64,000 nucleotides of DNA, from contig NZ_JAKLJA010000014.1 of NCBI RefSeq assembly GCF_022213065.1, positions 63,339 to 127,338 of the forward strand. Reading direction: 5' to 3'. Every line of letters begins with the position of its first letter. Position 1 is the first letter of the stretch. Source of the stretch: Paraburkholderia tagetis (GTDB lineage: Bacteria > Pseudomonadota > Gammaproteobacteria > Burkholderiales > Burkholderiaceae). Below are positions 45,117 to 54,734 of the stretch, one piece after another. The notes under the pieces were generated by a model that was not told the DNA's origin, did not search any database, and worked only from the letters and a program-made list of their open reading frames with translations. Both the position numbers and the translations under genes were made by a program.

Positions 45117-45928
45117 GTTACCAGGAGCGCACCTGTGCGAAGCCGCTGCTCGCCACGCACGCGCTCACGCTGCGTGCGGGCGCGCGCACGCTGGTCGAGG
45201 GCCTCACGCAGCGCTTCGACGCAGGCGAGATCTGGTGCGTGGCCGGTGCGAACGGCGCGGGCAAGACCACGTTGATCGCGACGCTCGCCGGCCTGCGCGA
45301 GACCGCCGCGGGCCATGTGGAAGTGGACGGCGTCGCGCTGCGCGACTGGCAGCCGGTGCGCCTCGCGCAGCGCCGCGCGTTGATGCCGCAAGACGTGCGC
45401 GATGCGTTCAGCGCGAGCGTGCTCGACATCGTGCTGCTCAACCGTTATCCACACCTCGCGGGCTGGGGCTGGGAAAGCGAGGACGACCGCGCGGCCGCGC
45501 ACGCCGCGCTCGCGATGCTCGGGCTCGAAACGTTCGCGGCGCGCGACGTGCTCTCGCTTTCGGGCGGCGAGCGCCAGCGCGTCGCGCTGGCGGCAGTGCT
45601 CTGCCAGGACGCGCCGCTGCTGCTGCTCGACGAGCCGCTCTCGCATCTGGACCTCCATCATCAGATCGCCTGCCTCGAAGCGCTCGCGCACTGGGTGAAC
45701 ACCGGGTCGCGTACAGTGGTGTTTTCCTGTCACGATCTCAATCTTGCGCGGCGCTACGCGACGCACGCGCTGCTGCTCGACGGCCGCGGAGGCTGTTGCG
45801 CGGGTCCGGTGCGCGACGTCCTGACGGCCGAGCGCGCGAGCGCGGCTTTCGGCCACCCGCTCATGCTGATCCGCGAGGGAGCGCACGAGGCGCTCGTGGC
45901 TGCCTTCGAACCGCCACGCGAGCGCTGA
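45113..45928 (+). CDS. btuD: Cobalamin/corrinoid ABC transporter ATPase (BtuD type)
   Basis: 271 residues from ATG 45113, overlapping the btuC stop by 4 bp. It has Walker A GANGAGKTT, signature LSGGERQRVALA and Walker B LLLLDEPLSHLD, with a switch His in VVFSCHDLN. It is the nucleotide-binding partner of the preceding permease for uptake of cobalamin or cobinamide. Confidence 0.9.
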   Translation: MSYQERTCAKPLLATHALTLRAGARTLVEGLTQRFDAGEIWCVAGANGAGKTTLIATLAGLRETAAGHVEVDGVALRDWQPVRLAQRRALMPQDVRDAFSASVLDIVLLNRYPHLAGWGWESEDDRAAAHAALAMLGLETFAARDVLSLSGGERQRVALAAVLCQDAPLLLLDEPLSHLDLHHQIACLEALAHWVNTGSRTVVFSCHDLNLARRYATHALLLDGRGGCCAGPVRDVLTAERASAAFGHPLMLIREGAHEALVAAFEPPRER

Positions 45929-45964
45929 CGCTTTGTGTCTCGGCGTGCCCCCTGCGCGCGAATA

Positions 45965-45988
45965 GAACTGAAGAACTGAAGAACTGAA
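45965..45988 (+). repeat. 8-bp triple tandem repeat in the cobT leader
   Basis: GAACTGAA occurs three times head to tail, ending 6 bp before the cobT start codon and occupying the ribosome-binding region. Changes in copy number would alter spacing. Confidence 0.75.
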
Positions 45989-45994
45989 ACCCAT

Positions 45995-47074
45995 ATGACT
46001 TCAACGCTTTCTGAATTGCTTGCCGTCGAGACGCTCGACCTGTCGCTGCGCGACGAACTCCAGCACATCATCGACACGAAGACCAAGCCGCCGGGCAGCC
46101 TCGGCCGCCTCGAGGCGCTCGCGCGCCAGCTCGGCCTGATCCAGCGCACCACGCGTCCGAGCGTCGAGCGTCCCGCGATGATCGTGTTCGCGGGCGATCA
46201 CGGCATCGCCAACGAAGGCGTGAGCCCGTATCCGCAGGCGGTGACCGCGCAGATGGTCGCGAACTTCCTCGCGGGTGGCGCGGCCATCAATGCGTTCAGC
46301 GGCGTGGCCGGGCTCGAGCTCGAGATCGTCGATGCCGGCATCGCCACGCCCTTGCCGCCGCTGCCGTCGTCGGCTTTATCGGCGCTCGTCTCGGTGCCTG
46401 TCGCGCACGGCACGCGCAACTTCGCCAACGAAAGCGCGATGACCCGCGACGAGGCCATCGCCGCGCTCGCGGCGGGCGCCGCGCGCGTGCGTCATCACGC
46501 GGCGCTCGGCACCAACGTGATCGGCTTCGGCGAGATGGGCATCGCGAATACGTCGTCGGCCGCGTGCCTGATGAGCCGCCTGTGCAACGTGCCCATCGAC
46601 GAATGCGTGGGGCGCGGCACGGGGCTCGACAACGCGGGCCTCGCGAAAAAGCGCAACGTGCTCGCGGCGGCGCTCGCGCGCCACGCGAATGTGCGCGAAC
46701 CGATCGATGTGCTCGCAACTTTCGGCGGCTTCGAGATCGCGATGATGGCGGGCGCGTTTCTCGAAGCGGCGCGCCAGCGCATGGCGATTCTCGTCGATGG
46801 GTTCATCGCGACCTCGGCGCTGCTCGTGGCTGACTCGCTCGCGCCGCACGTGCGCGAATATTGCGTGTTCGCGCACGCGTCGAACGAGGCAGGACATCGG
46901 CGCATGCTCGATCATTTCGGCGCGCGCGAGCTGCTCGCGCTCGACCTGCGTCTGGGCGAGGGCACGGGCGCGGCGCTGGCCGTGCCGCTGTTGCGCGCGG
47001 CCGTGGCATTTCTCAACGAGATGGCGAGCTTCGAGTCCGCGGGCGTCGATGAGCGCAGCGAGCATCCGCATTGA
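45995..47074 (+). CDS. cobT: Nicotinate-nucleotide--dimethylbenzimidazole phosphoribosyltransferase
   Basis: 359 residues. It activates the lower ligand dimethylbenzimidazole to alpha-ribazole phosphate. Family features are TKPPGSLGRLE, FAGDHGIANEGVSPYP, NTSSAACLMSRL and the catalytic Glu in LRLGEGTGAALA. It lies 66 bp after btuD. It forms the nucleotide-loop assembly pathway with cobS, cobC, cobU and cbiB. Confidence 0.96.
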   Translation: MTSTLSELLAVETLDLSLRDELQHIIDTKTKPPGSLGRLEALARQLGLIQRTTRPSVERPAMIVFAGDHGIANEGVSPYPQAVTAQMVANFLAGGAAINAFSGVAGLELEIVDAGIATPLPPLPSSALSALVSVPVAHGTRNFANESAMTRDEAIAALAAGAARVRHHAALGTNVIGFGEMGIANTSSAACLMSRLCNVPIDECVGRGTGLDNAGLAKKRNVLAAALARHANVREPIDVLATFGGFEIAMMAGAFLEAARQRMAILVDGFIATSALLVADSLAPHVREYCVFAHASNEAGHRRMLDHFGARELLALDLRLGEGTGAALAVPLLRAAVAFLNEMASFESAGVDERSEHPH

Positions 47075-47090
47075 CCGCAATGAGCGCGCC

Positions 47091-47858
47091 ATGAATCCGC
47101 TCGCGGAACTGCGTTACTTCTTCACGGCGCTCGGCTATTTCACGCGCGTGCCGGTGCCGCGCTGGGTCGGCTTCGAACCGCAATGGCTGAACGCCGCCGC
47201 GCGCTATTTTCCGCTCGTCGGGGTGTTGATCGGCGCGCTGGGGGCGCTCGTGTATCTCGCGGCGCTCCATGTTTTTCCCGCAGGCGTGGCGGTGCTGCTC
47301 TCGATGGGCGCAACGCTGCTCGCGACTGGCGCGTTCCATGAAGACGGTCTCGCCGACTGCATCGACGCATTCGGCGGCGCGTACCAGCGCGAGGACGTGC
47401 TGCGCATCATGCACGACTCGCGCATTGGCGCGTTCGGCGCCATCGGCCTCGTGATCGCGCTCGCGCTCAAATGGCAAACGCTTGCCGCGCTGCCGCCGTT
47501 GCGCGCCGCCACGCTCATGATCGCCGGCCACGCGGCGAGCCGCGCACTGGCGATCAGCTACCTCGTCTCGCTCGACTACGTGCGGTCCGAAGGCAAGGCC
47601 AAGCCGCTCGCGCAGCGCATGAGCGCGCTCGCGCTAGGCTGCGCGTTCGTGTTCGGCCTGCCCTGGCTCTTCTGGCCCGCGTGGCCGGATTGGCGCGCGG
47701 GCGTGGCGGCGCTCGCTTTGCTCGCCGTGCTGCGCTATGCGCTCGGGCGGTATTTCGTGCGGCGCATCGGCGGCTATACGGGTGATTGCCTCGGTTTCGC
47801 GCAGCAGGTGTTCGAACTGGCGATCTATCTGATGGGGCTCGCGTGGATCTCGTCCTGA
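47091..47858 (+). CDS. cobS: Adenosylcobinamide-GDP ribazoletransferase (cobalamin synthase)
   Basis: 255 residues from ATG 47091. An earlier in-frame ATG at 47049 lies within cobT. It is a polytopic membrane enzyme that joins alpha-ribazole to adenosylcobinamide-GDP. Conserved motif GAFHEDGLADCIDAFGG and RIMHDSRIGAFGA are clear. It overlaps the start of cobC by 16 bp. Confidence 0.94.
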   Translation: MNPLAELRYFFTALGYFTRVPVPRWVGFEPQWLNAAARYFPLVGVLIGALGALVYLAALHVFPAGVAVLLSMGATLLATGAFHEDGLADCIDAFGGAYQREDVLRIMHDSRIGAFGAIGLVIALALKWQTLAALPPLRAATLMIAGHAASRALAISYLVSLDYVRSEGKAKPLAQRMSALALGCAFVFGLPWLFWPAWPDWRAGVAALALLAVLRYALGRYFVRRIGGYTGDCLGFAQQVFELAIYLMGLAWISS

Positions 47859-48442
47859 TTCGTCATCCTGCCGTGGCGGTGGAAGCGGGCGTGTGCTACG
47901 GCAAATCCGACGTGGCGCTTGCCGGGGCCGCCGATGCCGCCGATGCCGCCGCAGCGTCGATTGCCGCGCGCCTGGCCGCGCTCGGCGCGCGCGCGCCGCA
48001 GCGTATCGAAACGAGCCCGCTTGCGCGCTGCGCGAGCGTTGCCCGGGCGCTCGGGCAGATGCATGGAGGCATTGCCCCGCACGACGATGCGCGTCTTGCG
48101 GAGATGGACTTCGGCGCGTGGGAGATGCAGCGCTGGGACGCCATCGAGCGCGCGCAGATCGACGCCTGGGCCGTCGATTTCGAGCACGCGCGCGCGCATG
48201 GCGGCGAGAGCGTCGCGCAGTTCGATGCGCGCGTCGGCGCATGGTTCGATGCGCTGGATATGCGCGCGCACGAGAGTCTCTGGGCCGTTGCACATGCAGG
48301 CGTGATTCGCGCGATCACCGCGCGTGCACTGGACTTGCCGCTCGCACGCTGCGCCCGCTGGCCGCTCGCGATGGCGGCGATCGTCACGCTGCGCCGCGAG
48401 GCGTCGAGCGGCGAGTGGCTGCTCGCGCGCTGGAACGTGTGA
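47843..48442 (+). CDS. cobC: Alpha-ribazole phosphatase family (histidine phosphatase)
   Basis: 199 residues from GTG 47843. It is a histidine phosphatase superfamily protein with the active-site His in LIRHPAV and the second His in VAHAGVIRAI. The early VCYGKSDVAL is typical of CobC phosphatases. It removes the phosphate from alpha-ribazole phosphate or adenosylcobalamin phosphate. GTG is chosen because the RH motif should be near the N-terminus. An Ala-rich repeat (AADAADAAAA) sits at about 30-40. Confidence 0.88.
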   Translation: MDLVLIRHPAVAVEAGVCYGKSDVALAGAADAADAAAASIAARLAALGARAPQRIETSPLARCASVARALGQMHGGIAPHDDARLAEMDFGAWEMQRWDAIERAQIDAWAVDFEHARAHGGESVAQFDARVGAWFDALDMRAHESLWAVAHAGVIRAITARALDLPLARCARWPLAMAAIVTLRREASSGEWLLARWNV

Positions 48443-48472
48443 CGCGCGCGTTCAATCTATCTGGATTCCAGA

Positions 48473-49495
48473 TTAATTCGTGGCGCTGGCATTAGCACCG
48501 GTATTAGCACCGGCATCGCGCGAGCGGGCGCGATCCAGGTCTTCGCACAATCGTGCCGCGCCTTGCGCGATGCGCGGTCCGGGCCGCGTGAGCAGATCGC
48601 CGTCGATGGCGAAGAGATTGCCGCGCGCCACCGCATGCAACTGGGGCCACGCGCGCCAGTGCGCGAGCGCGGGAAGCGGCCTGTCCGGTGCGCTCGCGCC
48701 TGGCGAGGCGGCGACGATCGCGTCGGGATTGGCGGCCAGCACCGCTTCCGTCGAGAGCGTGGGCACCAGCGGGCGCAGCGCGGCAAAGACGTTGCGCCCG
48801 CCGCATAGCGCGATGACGTCGCTGATCATGTGCTCGCCATTGATCGTCATGAGCGGCTGGTCCCAGACTTCGTAGAACACCTTCACCGGTGCGCGCTGCG
48901 CGTAGCGCGCGCGCAGTTGCGCGATCTGGCGGCGATACGCATCGGCTGCATCTTGCGCGGTGTTTTGCGTGCCGAGCAGCACGCCGAGCCGCGTGAGCGA
49001 GGTCGCCACGTCGTCGAGCCGATGCGGCTGGCTGAAGAAGAGCGGGATGTGCATCTCGCGCAGACGGTCGATTTGCTGCTGCGCATTGCCATGCCGCCAG
49101 ACGACGATCAGATCGGGCTTGAGCGCGGCGATGCGTTCGAGGTCGAGTGCGCGGTTGTCTCCCACACGCGGCACGCTCAGCGCCTGCGGCGGGTAATCGC
49201 TGTAGGCCACCGCGCCCACCAGCTTCGCGCCGCCGCCCGCCGCATAGATCAGCTCGGTCGCATGCGGCGAGAGGCTGATGACGCGCTGGGCAGGCGCGGC
49301 GAGCGTGATGGTGTTGCCGCTATCGTCGACGGTGCTGACGGCGGGGCTGGCGGGGTTGGCGGGGTTGGCTTTAGCGGCGTGGGCTGCACCGACTGGGAGC
49401 GCGGCCGCGGCGCAAACGGCGAGCGTATAGCCGCGCAAGCCTATGCGCCTGCGGTTGCTTACGTAGGCGCGACGGCGTGCGATCGACCCACGCAT
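48473..49495 (-). CDS. btuF: Cobalamin-binding periplasmic protein (BtuF type)
   Basis: 340 residues from ATG 49495, overlapping the stop of cobD by one base. A signal peptide ends near residue 41 (AHAA). The rest is a class III periplasmic-binding fold (RVISLSPHATELIYAAGGG, KPDLIVVWRHGN). Low-complexity runs flank the domain: NPANPASPA after the signal and an Ala/Asn/Gly/Thr tail at the end. Both are coded by short DNA repeats. It delivers corrinoid to BtuCD, which is encoded on the opposite strand. Confidence 0.9.
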   Translation of the reverse strand: MRGSIARRRAYVSNRRRIGLRGYTLAVCAAAALPVGAAHAAKANPANPASPAVSTVDDSGNTITLAAPAQRVISLSPHATELIYAAGGGAKLVGAVAYSDYPPQALSVPRVGDNRALDLERIAALKPDLIVVWRHGNAQQQIDRLREMHIPLFFSQPHRLDDVATSLTRLGVLLGTQNTAQDAADAYRRQIAQLRARYAQRAPVKVFYEVWDQPLMTINGEHMISDVIALCGGRNVFAALRPLVPTLSTEAVLAANPDAIVAASPGASAPDRPLPALAHWRAWPQLHAVARGNLFAIDGDLLTRPGPRIAQGAARLCEDLDRARSRDAGANTGANASATN

Positions 49496-50568
49496 CAGCC
49501 GAGCGCCTGCATGGCCTGCGCGAGCGCCGCTTCGAAGCGCCGCCATTCGTCTTCCGATGCGGGCAGACCGAAGCGCAAGCTCGCGGGCGAATCGAAGCGC
49601 CGCGTCCACACGGCGCGCGCGGCGAGCGCGTCCTGCAACTGCGCGGCGCGCGCGTGGACGATCCAGGCGAAGAGCGGCGTGGCGCGCGGCGCGAGGCCGT
49701 GCGAGCCGAGCAGTGCCGCGAGGCGCGCGCTTTCTCCCGCAAGCCGCTCGCGCATCGCGCCTTGCCACGCGGCGTCTTCGAAGGCGTGCGTCACCGCATG
49801 ACGCGCGGGTCCGCTCACGGTCCACGCGCCCAGCCGCGCGCGCAGTGCCGCGAGCAGTTCGGGCGCGGCGAGCGCGAAGCCGCAGCGCGCACCCGCGAGG
49901 CCGAAGAACTTGCCGGGCGAGCGCAGCACCACGAGGCCCGCGCGTCCGCTGAAGTTCGCGAGCGAGGCCGCCAGGGGATCGCCGAAGGCGTCGGCGAAAG
50001 CTTCGTCGACGATCAGCGTGCCGCCGCGTGCGGCGAGTTGCGCATGCCAGCGCAGCAGCGTCTCGCGGTCGATCAGGCTCGCCGTGGGATTGTTGGGGTT
50101 CACCACGACCGCATGCGTCGTGTCGTCGGGCAGCGCGGCGCTTTCGATGTCGAGCGGCGCGACGGTGTGGCCCGCCTGCGCGAATGCGGGCGCGTACTCG
50201 CCGTAGGTCAGCGGTGCGATTGCCACGCGCGACGTGCGTCCCTGTGCGGGCAGCGGCGTGGACAACAGAGTGGACAACAGCGCGGGCAGTGCGCGGATCG
50301 CGGCCTGACTACCCGCCACGGGCAACACGTGCTGCGCATCGGGCGCGCCGTAGTAGCGCGCGGCGCAGGCGGCGAAGCCGTCGCCGTCCTCGGGCAGGCG
50401 TCGCCATGCCGAGGCGGGCACCGGCGGAACCGGATAGCCGTGCGGATTGATGCCGGTCGAGAGATCGATCCACTCGTCCCAGGCGATGCCGTAACGGCGC
50501 GCGGCGTCGTGCAGATTGCCGCCGTGCGCGATCACGCGCGGTGTAGTGTCGAGATCTGTTTCAGACAT
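49495..50568 (-). CDS. cobD: L-threonine-O-3-phosphate decarboxylase (CobD-type PLP enzyme)
   Basis: 357 residues. It is a fold-type I aminotransferase-like PLP protein with the PLP lysine in SPGKFFGLAG and the VVNPNNPT motif. It makes (R)-1-amino-2-propanol phosphate for the corrinoid side chain. The same protein is named cobC in Pseudomonas-type nomenclature. It overlaps the end of cbiB by 8 bp, so it is part of the cobU-cbiB-cobD-btuF operon. Confidence 0.92.
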   Translation of the reverse strand: MSETDLDTTPRVIAHGGNLHDAARRYGIAWDEWIDLSTGINPHGYPVPPVPASAWRRLPEDGDGFAACAARYYGAPDAQHVLPVAGSQAAIRALPALLSTLLSTPLPAQGRTSRVAIAPLTYGEYAPAFAQAGHTVAPLDIESAALPDDTTHAVVVNPNNPTASLIDRETLLRWHAQLAARGGTLIVDEAFADAFGDPLAASLANFSGRAGLVVLRSPGKFFGLAGARCGFALAAPELLAALRARLGAWTVSGPARHAVTHAFEDAAWQGAMRERLAGESARLAALLGSHGLAPRATPLFAWIVHARAAQLQDALAARAVWTRRFDSPASLRFGLPASEDEWRRFEAALAQAMQALG

Positions 50569-51505
50569 GGGTTGCCACGCTCAAGAAGGCCAGTGCGAGG
50601 AGCACGGCGAGCCACAGGATGGTTGTGCGCTCAACGAGGCGCAGCGCGGCCGTGACGTCCTGGGCGCGCGGCGGCGCGCCGGCGCCAAGCGCGGGGCGTT
50701 CCTCCACAGCGCCGTGGTAGACGGCGGCGCCGCCCAGCAGCACGTTCAGGCTGCCCGCGCCCGCGGCCATCACCGGGCCCGCGTTCGGGCTCTCCCAGCG
50801 CGGCGCCTGCTCGCGCCAGCAGCGCAGCGCGACGCGCGTGTCGCCGAGCAGCGCGTAGCTCGTGGCCGTGAGGCGCGCGGGAAGCCAGTTGAGCACGTCG
50901 TCGATGCGTGCGGCGGCCCAGCCGAAGCGCAGAAAGCGCGGTGTGCGATAGCCCCACATCGCGTCGAGCGTGTTGGCCAGGCGAAACGCGAGCGCACCCG
51001 GCCCGCCCGCGAGCGCGAACCAGAACAGCGCGCCGAAGATCGCGTCGTTGCCGTTTTCGAGCGCCGATTCGCAGGCCGCGCGCGAGAGCGCGGTGGCATC
51101 GGCGTTCGCGGTGTCGCGCGAGACGATGCGCGCGGTCAGCGCGCGCGCCGCCACGAGGTCGCGTTCGGCGAGTGCGCGTGCGATGGGCGCGATGTGCTCG
51201 TCGAGGCTGCGCGCGCCGAGCGCGAACCACAGCAGCGCGACGTGCAGCGCCCAGGCGAGCGGCCAGGGCAGCACGGCGCACAGCAGCGCCGCGAGCGCGA
51301 CGGGCGGCGCAACGGCGGCAAGCCAGGCCGCGAGGCCGAGCGGGCGGCCTCGGCGGCCGGTGTTCAGACGCTTTTCGATGCGGTTCGCAAGCGCGCCGAA
51401 CGCGACGAGCGGATGCGCGCGGCGCGGCTCGCCGATCCAGCGGTCGACGGCCACGCCGGCAACGGCGAGGGCGGCAGTGGCGGGCAGGCTCAGCATCGTC
51501 GGCAT
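50561..51505 (-). CDS. cbiB: Adenosylcobinamide-phosphate synthase (CbiB)
   Basis: 314 residues from ATG 51505. An in-frame ATG at 51496 is equally possible. It is a membrane protein that attaches the aminopropanol phosphate to cobyric acid. Typical motifs are GVAVDRWIGEPRRAHPLVAFG, ESALENGNDAIFG and ANTLDAMWGYRTP. It overlaps the cobU end by 16 bp. In Pseudomonas nomenclature this is cobD. Confidence 0.93.
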   Translation of the reverse strand: MPTMLSLPATAALAVAGVAVDRWIGEPRRAHPLVAFGALANRIEKRLNTGRRGRPLGLAAWLAAVAPPVALAALLCAVLPWPLAWALHVALLWFALGARSLDEHIAPIARALAERDLVAARALTARIVSRDTANADATALSRAACESALENGNDAIFGALFWFALAGGPGALAFRLANTLDAMWGYRTPRFLRFGWAAARIDDVLNWLPARLTATSYALLGDTRVALRCWREQAPRWESPNAGPVMAAGAGSLNVLLGGAAVYHGAVEERPALGAGAPPRAQDVTAALRLVERTTILWLAVLLALAFLSVATHV

Positions 51506-52134
51506 GATCCGTGTGGTTGGTTGGGTTCGGCGGGTGTGCGCTGCTCGTTCGCCCCGCGTGCCTCGCTGCACGAAGGCGCCTTGAGCACGAGCGGCAACCC
51601 GGCGGCGACGAGCGTCGCGCGGTCGGCGAGCGCTGCGATGCGCTGGTTCAGTCGGCCGAGCTCATCGACATAAAGGCGCGTAGCCGCCCCCATTGGCACC
51701 ACGCCCATGCCGATCTCGTTGCTCACCACGAGCACGGTGCAGTCGGCGTGCTTCGCGCGCTCGCAGGCGGCGGCGAAGGCGTCGAGGCGCGCGCGCCAGT
51801 CGGGCAGCGGCGCTTCGGATTCGGGCGGGCACAGCAGATTGGCGAGCCAGAGCGTGAGGCAGTCGATCAACACGCACTGGCCGGGCGTGGCGGCGGCATC
51901 GAGCGCGCCCGCGAGGTCGAGCGGCGCCTCGACCAGCGCCCAGTGCGCGGGGCGCCGCGCGCGGTGGTGCGCGATGCGCGCGGCGAATTCGGCGTCCGCG
52001 TGTGCGCCCCCGGGCGTGCCCGCGGTGGCGATATAGGTGACCGGCAGGCCGCTTTCGGTGGCGAGGCGTTCGGCGTAGGCGCTCTTGCCCGAGCGCGCGC
52101 CGCCGATGATGAAGGTGAAGTCGCGCGAAATCAT
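51490..52134 (-). CDS. cobU: Bifunctional adenosylcobinamide kinase/guanylyltransferase
   Basis: 214 residues from ATG 52134. It phosphorylates adenosylcobinamide and transfers GMP to give adenosylcobinamide-GDP. It has P-loop GGARSGKSAYAE, the guanylyltransferase His region HHRARRPAHW and VVSNEIGMGVVPMG. The C-terminal 25 residues are low complexity and may not be conserved. It is the first gene of the minus-strand cob operon and divergent from cobQ. Confidence 0.94.
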   Translation of the reverse strand: MISRDFTFIIGGARSGKSAYAERLATESGLPVTYIATAGTPGGAHADAEFAARIAHHRARRPAHWALVEAPLDLAGALDAAATPGQCVLIDCLTLWLANLLCPPESEAPLPDWRARLDAFAAACERAKHADCTVLVVSNEIGMGVVPMGAATRLYVDELGRLNQRIAALADRATLVAAGLPLVLKAPSCSEARGANEQRTPAEPNQPHGSCRRC

Positions 52135-52324
52135 CGCGTGATTGTAGCGGCTAGTCCCCGACAGATTGACGGTGATCGCGGCGGGACGGCGCGCGACGGG
52201 CAGCGGTGCGGAGCGTCTGCGGCAGACGCGCACGCGATGGGATAATGCGCGTTCGCCCGACCGACCCGGCGCTTTATCGCCGTTCATCGTCATTCATCGC
52301 CCCTCATCGTCATTTGTCGCCACC

Positions 52325-53890
52325 ATGTCCGCAATACAACCCGCCGTGCCGCGCGGCACGCTGATGATCCAGGGCACCACGTCCGATGCCGGCAAGAGCA
52401 CGCTCGTGGCCGGCTTGTGCCGCCTCGCGTACCGCGCGGGCGTGCGTGTCGCGCCGTTCAAGCCGCAGAACATGGCGCTGAACAGTGCGGTGACGGCCGA
52501 CGGCGGCGAGATCGGCCGCGCCCAGGCGCTCCAGGCGCTCGCGGCGGGCATCGAGCCGCATACCGACCTCAATCCCGTGCTGCTCAAGCCCAATAGCGAT
52601 CTGGGTTCGCAGGTCATCGTCCACGGCAAGGCGCGCATGAATCTCAACGCGCGCGCCTATCAGGACTACAAGCCGCTCGCGCGCGAGGCCGTGCTCGAAT
52701 CGTATGCACGGCTGCGCGAGCGCTACGAGACCGTGTTCGTCGAAGGCGCGGGCAGCCCCGCCGAAATCAACCTGCGCGCCAACGACATCGCCAACATGGG
52801 TTTTGCGGAAGCCGTCGACTGCCCGGTCGTGCTCGTCGCCGATATCGATCGAGGCGGCGTGTTCGCGCATCTGATCGGCACGCTTGCGTGCCTCTCGGAA
52901 AGCGAGCGCGCGCGCGTGAAGGGCTTCATCATCAACCGTTTTCGCGGCGATCCGACGCTGCTCACGCCCGGCCTCGACTGGCTCGAAGCGCAGACGGGCA
53001 AGCCCGTGCTCGGCGTCGTGCCGTATCTGCACGGCCTGACGCTCGATGCCGAGGACATGCTGCCCGGCGCCGCACACACGCGGGCGCAGGCCGGCGGCCA
53101 GACCCTGCGCGTGGTGGTGCCGGCGCTGCCGCACATCAGCAACCATACGGACTTCGACGCGCTGCGCGCGCATCCGCAGGTCGAATTCAGCTATGTGCGC
53201 ACGGGCAGCGCGCCGCCGAGCGCCGATCTCGTGATCCTGCCGGGCTCGAAAAACGTGCGCGACGACCTCGCGTGGCTGCGCGCACAGGGCTGGGAAACGG
53301 CGCTTGCGCGGCATCTTCGCTACGGCGGGCGCGTGATCGGCATTTGCGGCGGCATGCAGATGCTCGGGCGTGCGATTGCCGATCCGCACGGCGTGGAAGG
53401 GGAGGCCGGCGCGGTGGCCGGCTTCGGCTGGCTCGATTACGAAACCGAGCTCACGCGCGAGAAGACGCTGAAGAACGTGACGGGGCACCTCGTGCTGCGC
53501 GACGACGCGCAGGCGGCCTGTGGCGCCGCGCAGATGCCGGCGCCGGTGCGGGGCTACGAGATCCACATGGGCGTGACGCGCGGCCCGGCGCTGGCCGAGC
53601 CCGCGCTGCGCATCGCGGCCGTCGACAGCGCACTGGAGCGCACGGCGGGCGGCGAGGCCGGGTCACTGCGCACGGACGGCGCGCAGTCGGCGGACGGCCA
53701 GATTCTCGCGACCTATGTGCACGGCCTCTTCGACACGCCCGAGGCGTGCGCCGCGCTGCTGCGCTGGGCGGGGCTCGAGGCGGCGCAACGCATCGATTAC
53801 CCCGCGCTGCGCGAGGCGTCGCTCGAGCGGCTGGCCGACGCGCTCGAAGCGAGCCTCGACCTGACGCGCCTGTATGGCGCGATCGGCTGA
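52325..53890 (+). CDS. cobQ: Cobyric acid synthase
   Basis: 521 residues from ATG 52325. It is a glutamine-dependent amidase that amidates four side chains of adenosylcobyrinic diamide. N-terminal synthetase domain: MIQGTTSDAGKSTLVAGL and FKPQNMALNSAV. C-terminal glutaminase-like domain: VIGICGGMQMLGR with the active-site Cys and late YVHGLFDT with His. Repeated TCATCG units precede the start. It stands alone on this strand, with the cobU operon divergent. Confidence 0.96.
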   Translation: MSAIQPAVPRGTLMIQGTTSDAGKSTLVAGLCRLAYRAGVRVAPFKPQNMALNSAVTADGGEIGRAQALQALAAGIEPHTDLNPVLLKPNSDLGSQVIVHGKARMNLNARAYQDYKPLAREAVLESYARLRERYETVFVEGAGSPAEINLRANDIANMGFAEAVDCPVVLVADIDRGGVFAHLIGTLACLSESERARVKGFIINRFRGDPTLLTPGLDWLEAQTGKPVLGVVPYLHGLTLDAEDMLPGAAHTRAQAGGQTLRVVVPALPHISNHTDFDALRAHPQVEFSYVRTGSAPPSADLVILPGSKNVRDDLAWLRAQGWETALARHLRYGGRVIGICGGMQMLGRAIADPHGVEGEAGAVAGFGWLDYETELTREKTLKNVTGHLVLRDDAQAACGAAQMPAPVRGYEIHMGVTRGPALAEPALRIAAVDSALERTAGGEAGSLRTDGAQSADGQILATYVHGLFDTPEACAALLRWAGLEAAQRIDYPALREASLERLADALEASLDLTRLYGAIG

Positions 53891-53960
53891 GCGCAGGCCC
53901 GCCGGAGACGGCTGAAGCGGGCGCACCGCCCCAGCGTCATCGGCACGGCAACATGCGTGC

Positions 53961-53988
53961 GCCAGCTTTAGTACGCCAGCTTTAGTAC
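53961..53988. repeat. 14-bp tandem duplication at the 3' end of the thioesterase gene
   Basis: GCCAGCTTTAGTAC occurs twice head to tail. The right-hand copy contains the stop codon of the minus-strand thioesterase gene and the other copy lies just beyond it. It looks like a recent slippage event. Confidence 0.8.
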
Positions 53989-54401
53989 AGCACCATCTGC
54001 GTGCAGCGGAAGAGGGCCGTGGTCTTGCCGTCCGGGCCGGTCAAGGTGGCGTCCCAGATCTGCGTGCTGCGCCCGAGGTGCGCGCCTGTGGCGACCACGC
54101 TCAGCGTGCCTTCGCGCGCCGTGCCCAGAAAGTTGCTCTTGAGCTCGATCGTGGTGAAGTTTTTCGCGTTCGGCGGCAGGTGCGCGAAGCAGCCATAGCC
54201 GCAGGCCGTATCGGCGAGACAGATCACCGTGGCGGCATGCAGGAAGCCATTGGGCGCGAGCAGCTCGCTGCGGATGTCGAGTTCGGCGCGCAGCAGGCCC
54301 TGGTCGAGCGCGACCGCGCGAAATCCGATCAACTCGGGCAGCCGGCCGCGCTGGCGCTCGTGCAGGGAATCGAGGGTGATATCGGTGCGCAACGTGCTCA
54401 T
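53982..54401 (-). CDS. PaaI-type hotdog-fold thioesterase
   Basis: 139 residues from ATG 54401. It is a single hotdog domain in the PaaI/YigI class, with segments APNGFLHAATVICLADTACG and TIELKSNFLGTAREG. Members hydrolyse acyl-CoA thioesters. It begins divergently from the ParA-type gene. The substrate is unknown. A 14-bp duplication marks its 3' end. Confidence 0.85.
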   Translation of the reverse strand: MSTLRTDITLDSLHERQRGRLPELIGFRAVALDQGLLRAELDIRSELLAPNGFLHAATVICLADTACGYGCFAHLPPNAKNFTTIELKSNFLGTAREGTLSVVATGAHLGRSTQIWDATLTGPDGKTTALFRCTQMVLY

Positions 54402-54734
54402 GACTGGAAAGTTTCCTTGATTGTGGGCAAACGGGGGATCGGGATTCGAAGCGGTACGGGGCACCGTGTGCGCGCCTCGCGTCGCGGCAGTGCGATGCGC
54501 CACGCGGGCGCAGACTCGGGTCGAAACTTCGGCGCGGCCGCATTTGCCGATATTATCGGACGGTTGCGTCGGCGCGCCGCGCGCTTTGCAGCGGCTAACG
54601 TGTGGCCTGATGCCTGGTGCCTTGTACCAGGCCTCGGGCGTGAAGTTGCGGCCTCGGCGCAAGAAAAATCGGCAGAATCAGCACAATCGGCAAACCGGCT
54701 GGCCCACGCGCCAGCCTTCCTGACGGGAGCATTC

